This document shows positions 15,026-24,004 of a stretch of 64,000 nt of DNA, one piece after another. Position 1 is the first letter of the stretch. Every line of letters begins with the position of its first letter. The notes below the pieces were generated by a model. That model was not told the DNA's origin, ran no database searches, and was given only the letters and a program-made list of their open reading frames with translations. The stretch comes from Streptomyces sp. NBC_01428 (GTDB taxonomy: Bacteria > Actinomycetota > Actinomycetes > Streptomycetales > Streptomycetaceae): positions 4,278,001 to 4,342,000 of the forward strand of contig NZ_CP109499.1 in the NCBI RefSeq assembly GCF_036231965.1, given 5' to 3'. The translations under genes and the position numbers were made by a program.

Positions 15026-16873
15026 CTACGACGTGGGGCTCGCCGTGCCGCTGTCGCTCGGCGGGGGCGTCGAGCCGCCCGGGTCTGAGGGGGACGAGTC
15101 GGTGGGCGTCGGGGTGGGCGACGGGTCGGCCGGGCTGTCGGACGGCTCCGGGCTCGCCGGAGGGGTCGAGCCCGGCCCCGACGAACCGGTGGCGCTCGGG
15201 GTCGGACCGGGCCCGTGGCCGTGGCCGTGCCCGTGGTCACCGGGGTGGGACGGGCGCGCGTTCCCGTACCCGTCGATGGTCACGACCGCGCCCGCCGGGG
15301 CGATCGACACCCGCGCTCTCCACTGGCCCAGCGGCTCGTGGAGATGATCGACGTACACCTTGATCGTCACTGACGCGCCGGGGTCGAGCGTTCCGGACGC
15401 CTTGCTCAGGTAGAGCCAGGCCGCGCCGGTGCGGGCGGACCAGTGGACCGGTGAGCTGCCGGACGCGGTCAGGGTGACGAGCGTGGTGTCGCCGTCCGTG
15501 CGGGCCGTCACGGAGAGGTGCCCCTGGCCGTGCCCCGGGGCGCTGACGACCTCCACGGAGACGTCCGGTGAGCGGCTGCCCTTGGTGAAACGGGAGTCGG
15601 GCCGGGAGCTGGCGTTGCCCGCGTTCTCGTAGCCGCCCGCCCGGCCCGCGTCCAGGCCGTCGGGGTCCTGGGCCTCGCTCGCGGTGGCCGGACGGCCGTC
15701 GACGCCCTCCCCCGTCAGCGGCGCCCCCCGGTACGCCGCCCACAGCGCGACGACGGGCGCCGCGACGACCGTGGCGACGATCGCGGTCGTGACGGCACGC
15801 GCGCGCAGCCGGTCCCGCCGGGCCGCGTGATCCTTGGGGTCCATCGGGAATCCGCGCCGGTCGAAGCGCGGGGCACTGCCCCGCGCGCGGGGTGCGTGTG
15901 TCATCGCCACGCGCAGGTCCGCCTGCGGGGCTTCGAGGACGGGGAGCGCGGCGGGCGTGACACTGGTGCCGGGCCAGGTCCCGGGGACCGCGCGCTCGGC
16001 GGTGCGGCGGCAGCGGGGGCAGTCGTCGACGTGCCGGACCAGTTCGCCGCGCAGGGTGGCGCTCAGGACGAGCCGGCTGTCACCGGTGAGCCGGGCGACG
16101 CTCGGGCAGGTGCCCGTCTCCACGACGGCGAGGGCCGCACGCGTGCGCTCCACCTCGCAGGCGGCCGAGGCGAGCAGCTCGCGCGTGCCGGCCAGGTCCA
16201 TGCCGAGGACGGCGGCGACCTCGTGGGCGGCGAGCTGGTGGCGGACGGCGAGTTCGAGCGCCTCGCGCTGCTCCGGGGTCGTACCGGCCGCCTCCGGCCA
16301 GGCCAGCAGGGCGAGTTCGTGGCTCCGGCGCGCCTGGGTCTCCTCGGAGAGGGGGACGGCGCTCAGCGCCTCGGCCGCGCGCCGGTCGGCGGTGGCCTTG
16401 TGCGCTCCTTTGTGGGAGGCCTTCGTCTCGGCGCTCCCTTCGGCGCCCGCCGCCGGCCCGAGACCCGGGGAGTCGATCCTCTGCCGCTTCGACGGCTTCC
16501 GCGGAGTGTGCCGCCCGGAGGCGTGCGCCGCCTGGCGCCTGCGCCGCGCCTCGGTGAGCTTGCGCAGGCAGGACCAGCGGGCCAGCGCGTAGAGCCAGGC
16601 CCTGCGGTCGGCCCCGGACTCCGGGCCGCGCGGGCTGCGGCGCTCGGCGAGGGCGAGGGTGTCCCCGAGGGCGGCGGTGGCCGCGTCGTGGTCGCACAGT
16701 ACGGACAGGCAGTAGGTGAACAGGCCGTCCAGGTACGGCTCGTACCGCGCGGGGGGACGCTCGGCCAGGGTGTGGGGGGTCGCGCCGCGGGGCACGGCCG
16801 CCCGCTTGCGCGCGGCTCCGTGCGCCCGGTGTGCGCCGGTGGTGTGCGTGGAGGTCTCCGGACTGCTGCTCAT
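15026..16873 (-). CDS. Sigma-like / zinc anti-sigma / BACON membrane fusion protein
   Basis: 615 residues. Domains in order: sigma-70 region 2-like segment (about 44-105, starting YEPYLDGLFTYCLSVL), a linker, region 4-like HTH (about 197-250, LAAHEVAAVLGMDLAGTREL), an H-x3-C-x2-C zinc anti-sigma motif (HVDDCPRC near 279), one membrane span (about 355-380), and an extracellular BACON-type beta-sandwich (about 435-540), then a Pro/Ser/Thr-rich tail. ECF groups with fused C-terminal anti-sigma and sensor parts are known; this looks like one with a BACON sensor. ATG 16873 or GTG 16876 could start it. Confidence 0.8.
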   Translation of the reverse strand: MSSSPETSTHTTGAHRAHGAARKRAAVPRGATPHTLAERPPARYEPYLDGLFTYCLSVLCDHDAATAALGDTLALAERRSPRGPESGADRRAWLYALARWSCLRKLTEARRRRQAAHASGRHTPRKPSKRQRIDSPGLGPAAGAEGSAETKASHKGAHKATADRRAAEALSAVPLSEETQARRSHELALLAWPEAAGTTPEQREALELAVRHQLAAHEVAAVLGMDLAGTRELLASAACEVERTRAALAVVETGTCPSVARLTGDSRLVLSATLRGELVRHVDDCPRCRRTAERAVPGTWPGTSVTPAALPVLEAPQADLRVAMTHAPRARGSAPRFDRRGFPMDPKDHAARRDRLRARAVTTAIVATVVAAPVVALWAAYRGAPLTGEGVDGRPATASEAQDPDGLDAGRAGGYENAGNASSRPDSRFTKGSRSPDVSVEVVSAPGHGQGHLSVTARTDGDTTLVTLTASGSSPVHWSARTGAAWLYLSKASGTLDPGASVTIKVYVDHLHEPLGQWRARVSIAPAGAVVTIDGYGNARPSHPGDHGHGHGHGPGPTPSATGSSGPGSTPPASPEPSDSPADPSPTPTPTDSSPSDPGGSTPPPSDSGTASPTS

Positions 16874-17185
16874 CACCCGTGCGACCGTAGGTGCCCGACG
16901 GTGGCCGCTTCCTCCACCTTGAGCACATTTAATCCGTACGGGTGAAACGATCCCTCAATAGGGGACAGTGGCCCCCGATCCCTGGCCTGGGCCGTCACGG
17001 GCGGCGATGGCAGTCGATGGCAGATGACCCGGCGCGAGGGCGCCGGAGGTTCCGTCACGCGGGGGTGGAACCGGGGCACGGGGGGGCTCGGGGCGGCGGC
17101 TTCCGGGGGAGTCGGGCGGCCGGGGCGGACCGGTTCCGCCCCCGGCGCGGGCGGGGTTGTCAGTGGGTGCGGCTACGGTTCGGTC
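16874..17185. other. Divergent promoter gap, sigma/BACON and radA
   Basis: About 310 bases with no gene. It holds a local AT-rich patch near 16926-16965 and a TACGGT -10 for radA at 17174-17179, six bases before its ATG. A minus-strand TACGGT lies seven bases before GTG 16876, so both genes may have leaderless messages. Confidence 0.5.
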
Positions 17186-18595
17186 ATGGCTGCCCGTACG
17201 AAGACCGCGAAGGACCGGCCGTCCTACCGCTGCACCGAGTGCGGCTGGCAGACGGCCAAGTGGCTCGGCCGCTGCCCCGAGTGCCAGGCGTGGGGGACGG
17301 TCGAGGAGTACGGCACGCCCGCCGTCCGGACGACGGCACCGGGCCGGGTGACCACCTCCGCGGTCCCGATCGGACAGGTCGACGGCCGTCAGGCCACCGC
17401 CCGCAGCACCGGCGTGCCCGAGCTGGACCGCGTCCTCGGCGGCGGACTCGTGCCCGGCGCGGTCGTCCTCGTCGCGGGCGAGCCCGGCGTCGGCAAGTCC
17501 ACGCTCCTGCTGGACGTGGCGGCCAAGTCGGCGAGCGACGAGCACCGCACCCTGTATGTGACGGGCGAGGAGTCGGCGAGCCAGGTGCGGCTGCGCGCCG
17601 ACCGCATCAAGGCGATCGACGACCACCTGTATCTCGCCGCCGAGACCGATCTGGCCGCCGTGCTCGGCCACTTGGACGCCGTGAAGCCGTCCCTGCTGAT
17701 CCTGGACTCCGTGCAGACCATCGCCTCCCCGGAGATCGACGGCGCGCCCGGCGGCATGGCGCAGGTCCGCGAGGTCGCGGGCGCGCTGATCCGCGCGTCC
17801 AAGGAGCGGGGCATGTCCACCCTGCTCGTGGGCCACGTCACCAAGGACGGCGCGATCGCGGGCCCGCGCCTGCTGGAGCACCTGGTGGACGTCGTCCTGT
17901 CCTTCGAAGGCGACCGGCACGCGCGCCTGCGCCTCGTGCGCGGCGTCAAGAACCGTTACGGGACGACGGACGAGGTCGGCTGCTTCGAGCTGCACGACGA
18001 GGGCATCACCGGGCTGACCGACCCCTCGGGGCTCTTCCTCACGCGCCGCGCCGAGGCCGTGCCCGGCACCTGTCTGACCGTCACCCTGGAAGGCCGCCGT
18101 CCCCTGGTCGTCGAGGTGCAGGCGCTCACCGTGGACTCGCAGATCCCCTCCCCGCGGCGCACGACGTCCGGCCTGGAGACCTCCCGAGTCTCGATGATGC
18201 TCGCCGTCCTGGAGCAGCGCGGCCGGATCAGCGCGCTCGGGAAGCGGGACATCTACTCCGCGACGGTCGGCGGCGTGAAGCTCTCCGAGCCCGCCGCGGA
18301 CCTCGCCATCGCGCTGGGCCTGGCATCCGCGGCGAGCGACACCCCGCTGCCCAAGAACCTGGTGGCGATCGGTGAGGTGGGACTCGCGGGCGAGGTGAGA
18401 CGCGTCACGGGCGTGCAGCGCAGGCTGGCCGAGGCGCACCGGCTGGGCTTCACGCACGCCCTCGTCCCGGCCGACCCCGGCAAGGTCCCGGCCGGTATGA
18501 AGGTCCAGGAAGTGGCGGACATCGGAGAGGCGCTGAGCGTCCTTCCGCGCTCGCGTCGCAGAGAGGCCCCACGGGAAGAGGAGCGGCGCCGGTAG
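17186..18595 (+). CDS. radA: DNA repair protein RadA
   Basis: 469 residues. N-terminal zinc finger CTECGWQTAKWLGRCPEC, RecA-like core with Walker A GEPGVGKST near residue 98, the RadA-specific KNRYG motif near residue 255, and a C-terminal Lon protease-like domain. RadA is a hexameric helicase acting in branch migration during recombination. It sits 68 bases before disA, an arrangement common in bacteria; RadA can interact with DisA in Bacillus. Start ATG 17186 follows a -10 by six bases. Confidence 0.96.
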   Translation: MAARTKTAKDRPSYRCTECGWQTAKWLGRCPECQAWGTVEEYGTPAVRTTAPGRVTTSAVPIGQVDGRQATARSTGVPELDRVLGGGLVPGAVVLVAGEPGVGKSTLLLDVAAKSASDEHRTLYVTGEESASQVRLRADRIKAIDDHLYLAAETDLAAVLGHLDAVKPSLLILDSVQTIASPEIDGAPGGMAQVREVAGALIRASKERGMSTLLVGHVTKDGAIAGPRLLEHLVDVVLSFEGDRHARLRLVRGVKNRYGTTDEVGCFELHDEGITGLTDPSGLFLTRRAEAVPGTCLTVTLEGRRPLVVEVQALTVDSQIPSPRRTTSGLETSRVSMMLAVLEQRGRISALGKRDIYSATVGGVKLSEPAADLAIALGLASAASDTPLPKNLVAIGEVGLAGEVRRVTGVQRRLAEAHRLGFTHALVPADPGKVPAGMKVQEVADIGEALSVLPRSRRREAPREEERRR

Positions 18596-18663
18596 ACTTT
18601 GCCCTGGTCTCGCCCGTCCGTACGAACCGAGCGCGACCGGAAACCCGCGACCGGAGGAGTGCA

Positions 18664-19788
18664 GTGGCAGCCAACGACCGGGCAGCAGCTCCCGGAAAGT
18701 CCGGTGGGAGCTCCGGTGCCGATGGCCAGATGCGCGCCGCACTCAGCGCCGTGGCACCCGGTACGGCACTGCGTGACGGACTCGAACGGATCCTCCGCGG
18801 CAACACGGGCGGACTCATCGTGCTCGGCTCCGACAAGACCGTCGAAGCGATGTGCACGGGCGGATTCATCCTGGATGTCGAGTTCACCGCGACCCGTCTG
18901 CGCGAGCTGTGCAAGCTCGACGGCGGCATCGTGCTCGACAAGGACATCACCAAGATCCTGCGGGCGGGTGTGCAGCTGGTGCCCGACCCCACGATCCCGA
19001 CGGAGGAGACGGGTACGCGGCACCGCACCGCGGACCGGGTGAGCAAGCAGGTCGGCTACCCCATCGTCTCGGTCTCCCAGTCCATGCGCCTGATCGCCCT
19101 GTACGTCGACGGCCAGCGCCGTGTCCTGGAGGACTCGGCCGCGATCCTGTCCCGTGCCAACCAGGCCCTCGCGACCCTGGAGCGCTACAAGCTCCGGCTG
19201 GACGAGGTCGCGGGCACGCTGTCCGCGCTGGAGATCGAGGACCTGGTCACCGTCCGGGACGTCTCGGCGGTCGCGCAGCGGCTGGAGATGGTGCGCCGCA
19301 TCGCGACCGAGATCGCCGAGTACGTCGTGGAGCTGGGCACCGACGGACGTCTTCTGACGCTCCAGCTCGACGAGCTGATCGCCGGCGTCGAGCCCGACCG
19401 CGAGCTGGTCGTCCGGGACTATGTGCCGGAACCGACCGCGAAGCGGTCCCGCACCGTCGACGAGGCGCTCTTCGAGCTGGACGCGCTCAGTCACGCGGAG
19501 CTTCTCGAACTGTCCACGGTGGCAAGGGCGTTGGGTTACACCGGTTCCCCGGAGGCGCTCGACTCGGCGGTGTCCCCGCGCGGATTCCGGCTGCTCGCCA
19601 AGGTGCCGCGGCTGCCCGGCGCGATCATCGACCGGCTCGTCGAGCACTTCGGCGGGCTGCAGAAGCTGCTCGCCGCGAGCGTCGACGACCTCCAGACGGT
19701 GGACGGCGTGGGCGAGGCCCGGGCCCGCAGCGTCCGCGAGGGCCTGTCCCGGCTGGCGGAGTCCTCGATCCTGGAGCGCTACGTCTGA
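18664..19788 (+). CDS. disA: Diadenylate cyclase DisA (c-di-AMP synthase)
   Basis: 374 residues from a GTG with GGAGGAG upstream. The N-terminal DAC domain has the nucleotide-binding DGG at 86-88 (the usual motif is DGA) and RHR at 119-121. A helical linker follows, and the C-terminal helix-hairpin-helix (VDGVGEARARSVREGL) binds branched DNA. It makes c-di-AMP from two ATP, linking DNA integrity, osmotic balance and cell-wall hydrolase expression. A TAGACT -10 overlaps the end of radA. Followed by a strong terminator. Confidence 0.96.
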   Translation: MAANDRAAAPGKSGGSSGADGQMRAALSAVAPGTALRDGLERILRGNTGGLIVLGSDKTVEAMCTGGFILDVEFTATRLRELCKLDGGIVLDKDITKILRAGVQLVPDPTIPTEETGTRHRTADRVSKQVGYPIVSVSQSMRLIALYVDGQRRVLEDSAAILSRANQALATLERYKLRLDEVAGTLSALEIEDLVTVRDVSAVAQRLEMVRRIATEIAEYVVELGTDGRLLTLQLDELIAGVEPDRELVVRDYVPEPTAKRSRTVDEALFELDALSHAELLELSTVARALGYTGSPEALDSAVSPRGFRLLAKVPRLPGAIIDRLVEHFGGLQKLLAASVDDLQTVDGVGEARARSVREGLSRLAESSILERYV

Positions 19789-19800
19789 GACGGACGACCG

Positions 19801-19831
19801 AGCGCCGGACGAGTGGATCTCGTCCGGCGCT
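19801..19831. terminator. Bidirectional terminator after disA
   Basis: A perfect 13-base stem (19801-19813 with 19819-19831) and five-base loop, between disA and the convergent gene ending at 19892. Confidence 0.85.
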
Positions 19832-19891
19832 TCGCTGTTCGGCGGGATCAGTCCCTCGAGCCCTCAGGCTCCGTCCTTCACGTCGGCCGCC

Positions 19892-20710
19892 TCAGTCCTT
19901 CGAGAGCACGAACGACGTCTGCGCCTTGGCCAGGCCCGGGGCCTTCGCCTCGACCAGGTAGGTGCCGGCGGGGGCCGAACCGGCGGGCGGCGTGGCGCAC
20001 TTGGGGGCGCCGGGCTTGCGGTCCCACTTCACGGTGTAGGTGACCTGGCTGTGCGCCGGGACCCGGTACAGCGCGCCCGCGGCACCCTTCGGGCAGTCGT
20101 CGGACGCCCAGATGTCGTCGTCGCTGCCCGCCTGAGTGATCGTCAGAACCGTGTTCTTCGGGCCGAGATCGACCTGGCAGTCGCTGCCCGAGGTGTTCTT
20201 GGCGATGAGCTGGATGGTGGGCCGCTCGTCGGGGGCGTACGCGTTGTGCACGCTCTTGAGCGTCAACTTGACGTAGTTCGGCGTGCAGTTGGGGAGGCTG
20301 GAACCGGCAGGGAGCTGACCGCCCGCCGAGCCACCGGAACCCCCGCCGGCGCTTCCGCCGGAGCCCGCCGACCCGGAACCGTCGCCGGATCCGTCACCGT
20401 TCCCGCCGTCGCCACTGCCGCCCCCGCCACCGCTGCCCCCACTGCCGCTGCCGCCGCCACCGCTCGACTCGTCGCGGCCGCCCGGGTGTTGACTGATCGC
20501 GGGACCCGAGCCCGAGGGGCCCGGTGTGATCGAGGGCGCGGGGTTCTTCCCGTTCGATCCGCCGGAGTCGTTGTCACCACCCCCGCCGCCCGGGCCGACC
20601 ACCCAGACCGTGAGCAGCGCCAACAGGGCTACCACGGACAGCAGAACGGCCCTCCGACGCCAATAGATCGTGGAGGGAAGCGGCCCGACCGGATTGCGCA
20701 GTGATCCCAC
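19892..20710 (-). CDS. Membrane-anchored extracellular protein with Gly/Ser linker
   Basis: 272 residues from GTG 20710. One N-terminal membrane span (RRAVLLSVVALLALLTVWVV) is followed by a long Gly/Ser/Asp-rich linker of about 110 residues and a C-terminal beta-rich domain with Cys pairs (LPNCTPNYV, GSDCQVDLG, SDDCPKG, PKCATPP). This looks like a cell-surface domain held away from the membrane. Function unknown. TACAGT on the minus strand (20718-20723) lies seven bases before the GTG, so the message is likely leaderless. Divergent from mutY. Confidence 0.75.
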   Translation of the reverse strand: MGSLRNPVGPLPSTIYWRRRAVLLSVVALLALLTVWVVGPGGGGGDNDSGGSNGKNPAPSITPGPSGSGPAISQHPGGRDESSGGGGSGSGGSGGGGGSGDGGNGDGSGDGSGSAGSGGSAGGGSGGSAGGQLPAGSSLPNCTPNYVKLTLKSVHNAYAPDERPTIQLIAKNTSGSDCQVDLGPKNTVLTITQAGSDDDIWASDDCPKGAAGALYRVPAHSQVTYTVKWDRKPGAPKCATPPAGSAPAGTYLVEAKAPGLAKAQTSFVLSKD

Positions 20711-20900
20711 GGCGCAAACTGTACGAGAGATCCGCCGCGTCTCCGGCCCCACCCGCCGCCCGGCATCAACTTTTCCGGATCATCATCCCGGTCGGCACCT
20801 TTCCGGGGACACGGAGAGCACCGGGTGCGGTGTTTCACCACCGCCCGCCCCCGGCGTCGCCCCCACGTCCCCGCCCCCGCATGGCAGGATCGATACCGCC

Positions 20901-21818
20901 ATGACTGCACCCACCAAGCCCACCGAAACCGCCCGGAACGCTCCCGGCGAGGACCTCCACGCGCCCGTCATCGACTGGTTCGACGAGCACGCGCGCGACC
21001 TGCCCTGGCGGCACCCCGACGCCGGCCCCTGGGCGGTGATGGTCAGCGAGTTCATGCTCCAGCAGACCCCCGTCAACCGCGTACTGCCGGTGTACCAGCA
21101 GTGGCTGGCCCGCTGGCCGCGCCCCGCCGACCTGGCGAAGGACGCCCCCGGCGAGGCCGTCCGGGCCTGGGGCCGGCTCGGCTATCCGCGCCGCGCCCTG
21201 CGGCTGCACGGCGCCGCGGTGGCCATAACGGAGCGGCACGACGGCGACGTACCGACGGAGCACGCGCAGTTGCTGGCGCTGCCCGGCATCGGGGAGTACA
21301 CGGCGGCGGCGGTGGCCTCGTTCGCGTACGGCCAGCGGCACCCCGTGCTGGACACCAACGTCCGCCGGGTCTTCGCGCGCGCCGTCACCGGCGTGCAGTA
21401 CCCGCCGAACGCCACCACCGCGGCCGAGCGCCGGCTCGCCCGCACCCTGCTGCCCGAGGGGGAACGGACGGCCTCACGCTGGGCCGCCGCCTCGATGGAG
21501 CTCGGGGCGCTGGTCTGCACGGCGAAGAACGAGTCCTGCCACCGCTGCCCGATCGCCGCGCTGTGCGCCTGGCGGCTGGCCGGCAAGCCCGAGCACGACG
21601 GGCCGCCGCGCAAGGGGCAGACGTACGCGGGCACCGACCGTCAGGTGCGGGGCAAGCTGCTGGCCGTCCTGCGCGAGGCCCATGTGCCGGTTCCGCAGAC
21701 CGCGCTGGACCGCGTGTGGGACGAACCGGTCCAACGGGCCCGGGCGCTCGACGGACTCGTCTCCGACGGACTGGTCGAGCCGCTCCCCGGCGGTCTGTAT
21801 CGGCTGCCGCTGACATAG
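20901..21818 (+). CDS. mutY: A/G-specific adenine DNA glycosylase MutY
   Basis: 305 residues. Removes adenine mispaired with 8-oxoguanine. The catalytic Glu lies in SEFMLQQTPVNRV, the helix-hairpin-helix is LPGIGEYTAAAV, the catalytic Asp is in LDTNVRRV, and the four iron-sulfur Cys follow C-x6-C-x2-C-x5-C (CTAKNESCHRCPIAALC). The C-terminal MutT-like 8-oxoG domain is short, as in other actinobacterial MutY. Close to radA and disA, giving a small genome-maintenance neighbourhood. Confidence 0.96.
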   Translation: MTAPTKPTETARNAPGEDLHAPVIDWFDEHARDLPWRHPDAGPWAVMVSEFMLQQTPVNRVLPVYQQWLARWPRPADLAKDAPGEAVRAWGRLGYPRRALRLHGAAVAITERHDGDVPTEHAQLLALPGIGEYTAAAVASFAYGQRHPVLDTNVRRVFARAVTGVQYPPNATTAAERRLARTLLPEGERTASRWAAASMELGALVCTAKNESCHRCPIAALCAWRLAGKPEHDGPPRKGQTYAGTDRQVRGKLLAVLREAHVPVPQTALDRVWDEPVQRARALDGLVSDGLVEPLPGGLYRLPLT

Positions 21819-21898
21819 CCGGAGGGTCGAACGAGGACCGAACAGGGATCAACCCGGACAGAAACCCCCTCCGCCTTACCCAGCTCCTACATCCGTTA

Positions 21899-21970
21899 CA
21901 CAACCGACGGACAGCCGAGTGCTGGCCGCAGGCTGTCTCGGACAACCCCGTGACAACGCCTCCGTAGCTT
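21899..21970 (+). promoter_or_regulatory. Candidate sigE promoter with direct-repeat CseB sites
   Basis: GACAAC occurs at 21941 and again at 21952, an 11-base period. A weaker pair, CACAAC at 21899 and GACAGC at 21910, has the same period. A TAGCTT -10 candidate is at 21965-21970. OmpR-type regulators such as CseB bind direct repeats one helical turn apart, and the S. coelicolor sigE promoter is CseB-dependent. The assignment to CseB is inference. Confidence 0.45.
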
Positions 21971-22079
21971 CATTGCCGTACCGCAGGGCGGCCGCGACAA
22001 GCGGCCGGGGAGCCCTCGGTCGCAGGCAACGGAGAACCGGCAGCAGGCAGGTCGGAAACGGGGATGGAGGCGGTTGATC

Positions 22080-22631
22080 ATGGCGCACGGCGAGGTGCTC
22101 GAATTCGAGGAGTACGTCCGCACTCGACAGGACGCGCTGCTGCGCAGTGCCCGCCGCCTGGTCCCCGACCCGGTCGACGCCCAGGACCTGCTCCAGACCG
22201 CGCTCGTACGGACGTACGGCCGTTGGGACGGGATCGCCGACAAGCGGCTGGCCGACGCCTACCTGCGCCGCGTCATGATCAACACCCGCACCGAGTGGTG
22301 GCGGGCCCGCAAGCTCGAAGAGGTGCCCACCGAGCAGCTGCCGGACGCGAGCGTCGAGGACGCCACCGAGCAGCACGCGGACCGCGCGCTGCTGATGGAC
22401 ATCATGAAGGTGCTGGCACCCAAGCAGCGCAGTGTCGTGGTGCTGCGACACTGGGAGCAGATGTCCACGGAGGAGACGGCCGCCGCACTCGGCATGTCGG
22501 CCGGAACGGTCAAGAGCACGCTGCACCGGGCGCTGGCCCGGCTCCGCGAGGAGCTGGAGAGCCGGGACCTGGAAGAGGGCGCCGCCCGCGCGCTCGAAGC
22601 GAGTAGGGAGCGGGAGCGTTGCGCGGCCTAG
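22080..22631 (+). CDS. sigE: ECF sigma factor SigE
   Basis: 183 residues with sigma region 2 (RTRQDALLRSARRLVPDPVDAQDLLQTALVR) and region 4 (STEETAAALGMSAGTVKSTLHRALARLR). Nearly identical in character to S. coelicolor SigE, which directs the cell-envelope stress regulon. It has no anti-sigma; its level is set by the CseB/CseC pair encoded downstream. ATG 22080 has GGAGG about 11 bases upstream. The stop overlaps the cseA start. Confidence 0.96.
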   Translation: MAHGEVLEFEEYVRTRQDALLRSARRLVPDPVDAQDLLQTALVRTYGRWDGIADKRLADAYLRRVMINTRTEWWRARKLEEVPTEQLPDASVEDATEQHADRALLMDIMKVLAPKQRSVVVLRHWEQMSTEETAAALGMSAGTVKSTLHRALARLREELESRDLEEGAARALEASRERERCAA

Positions 22632-23269
22632 GAGTTCGGGCCAGTCAGGTCCTGAAGGCGGGGAGTTCGGCCGTGGCCGCGCTCGCCGCCCTCGGCCTTT
22701 TCACGACCGCCTGCGCGACGGGCGGCACCGGCGCCCGTGACGAGGGCCCGGCGGGCACGGACGCCGTCGCCAAGGGCAGTACGGCACCGGTCGCCTCCGC
22801 CTCGCCGACCCGGGCGCCCCGGCGGGTGGACGCGGTGAAGATCGTCCGCGACGATCCCGCGGTCAGCGCGGCGGTCAAGCGCGACCTGAAGCCGTGCGTC
22901 GCCGACGAGTACCCCGTCGACGTGTCGTACGGGGACCTCACCGGCGGCGGCTCGAACGACATCGTGATCAACGTGATGACCTGTGCCGACGCGGTCGGTA
23001 TCGGCTCGTACGTGTACCGCGAGAAGAACGGCCGGTACGAGAACGTCTTCAAGGCAGAGGAGCCGCCGGTCTACGCGGAGATCGACCGGGGCGACCTGGT
23101 GGTGACCCAGCAGCTGTACGAGAAGGGCGACCCCGTGTCGTACCCCTCCAGCGAGGAAGTGATCACCTACGGCTGGTCCACGGCCCGCTTCGTCGAGCGG
23201 TCGCGGATCCACAACGACTACAGCAACGCGGTGGGCGGCGCGAGTTCGCCCGTCCCCGAGGCGAACTGA
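22619..23269 (+). CDS. cseA: Lipoprotein CseA, negative modulator of SigE
   Basis: 216 residues from a TTG at 22619, overlapping sigE by 13 bases, with a purine-rich GGGAGCGGGAG just upstream. The signal peptide ends at a lipobox (LFTTAC, Cys32). The mature part is a single globular domain (VSYGDLTGGGSNDIVINVMTC). In S. coelicolor, loss of CseA raises sigE expression, so it is an extracytoplasmic modulator of the CseC sensor. No ATG or GTG gives a complete signal peptide, which is why I accept TTG. Confidence 0.9.
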   Translation: MRGLGVRASQVLKAGSSAVAALAALGLFTTACATGGTGARDEGPAGTDAVAKGSTAPVASASPTRAPRRVDAVKIVRDDPAVSAAVKRDLKPCVADEYPVDVSYGDLTGGGSNDIVINVMTCADAVGIGSYVYREKNGRYENVFKAEEPPVYAEIDRGDLVVTQQLYEKGDPVSYPSSEEVITYGWSTARFVERSRIHNDYSNAVGGASSPVPEAN

Positions 23270-23288
23270 GAGCAGACGGAGCAGCCGG

Positions 23289-23996
23289 ATGGCAGAGCAG
23301 ACCCACGTCCTGTTCGTCGAGGACGACGACGTCATCCGCGAGGCCACGCAACTCGCCCTGGAGCGCGACGGCTTCGCGGTCACGGCCATGCCCGACGGGC
23401 TCTCGGGCCTGGAGGCGTTCCGCGCCGACCGCCCCGACATCGCCCTGCTGGACGTGATGGTCCCCGGCCTCGACGGCGTCTCGCTGTGCCGCCGCATCCG
23501 TGACGAGTCGACCGTCCCCGTCATCATGCTGTCCGCGCGCGCCGACTCCATCGACGTCGTCCTCGGCCTGGAGGCCGGTGCCGACGACTATGTGACCAAG
23601 CCGTTCGACGGCGCGGTCCTGGTGGCCCGGATCCGCGCGGTGCTGCGCCGCTTCGGGCACGCGAACGGCGGGCAGGGCGAGTCCGGCGAGGGGGCCTCGT
23701 CGGTGGACGGCGGTGTGCTCGCCTTCGGCGACCTGGAGATCGACACCGAGGGCATGGAGGTGCGCCGAAGCGGCACGCCGGTGGCGCTGACGCCCACCGA
23801 GATGCGGCTGCTCCTGGAGTTCTCCTCCGCGCCCGGTACGGTGCTGAGCCGCGACAAGCTGCTCGAACGGGTGTGGGACTACGGGTGGGGCGGGGACACC
23901 CGCGTCGTCGACGTCCATGTGCAGCGGCTGCGTACGAAGATCGGCCAGGACCGTATCGAGACGGTCCGCGGCTTCGGCTACAAGTTGAAAGCCTGA
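23289..23996 (+). CDS. cseB: OmpR-family response regulator CseB
   Basis: 235 residues. Receiver domain with the acidic pocket EDDDV, phospho-acceptor Asp in ALLDVMVPG and conserved Lys in VTKPFDG; C-terminal winged helix (LTPTEMRLLLEFSSAPGTVL and VDVHVQRLRTKIG). Activates sigE when phosphorylated by CseC. Starts 19 bases after cseA. Confidence 0.96.
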   Translation: MAEQTHVLFVEDDDVIREATQLALERDGFAVTAMPDGLSGLEAFRADRPDIALLDVMVPGLDGVSLCRRIRDESTVPVIMLSARADSIDVVLGLEAGADDYVTKPFDGAVLVARIRAVLRRFGHANGGQGESGEGASSVDGGVLAFGDLEIDTEGMEVRRSGTPVALTPTEMRLLLEFSSAPGTVLSRDKLLERVWDYGWGGDTRVVDVHVQRLRTKIGQDRIETVRGFGYKLKA

Positions 23997-24004
23997 GCAG
24001 GGGT

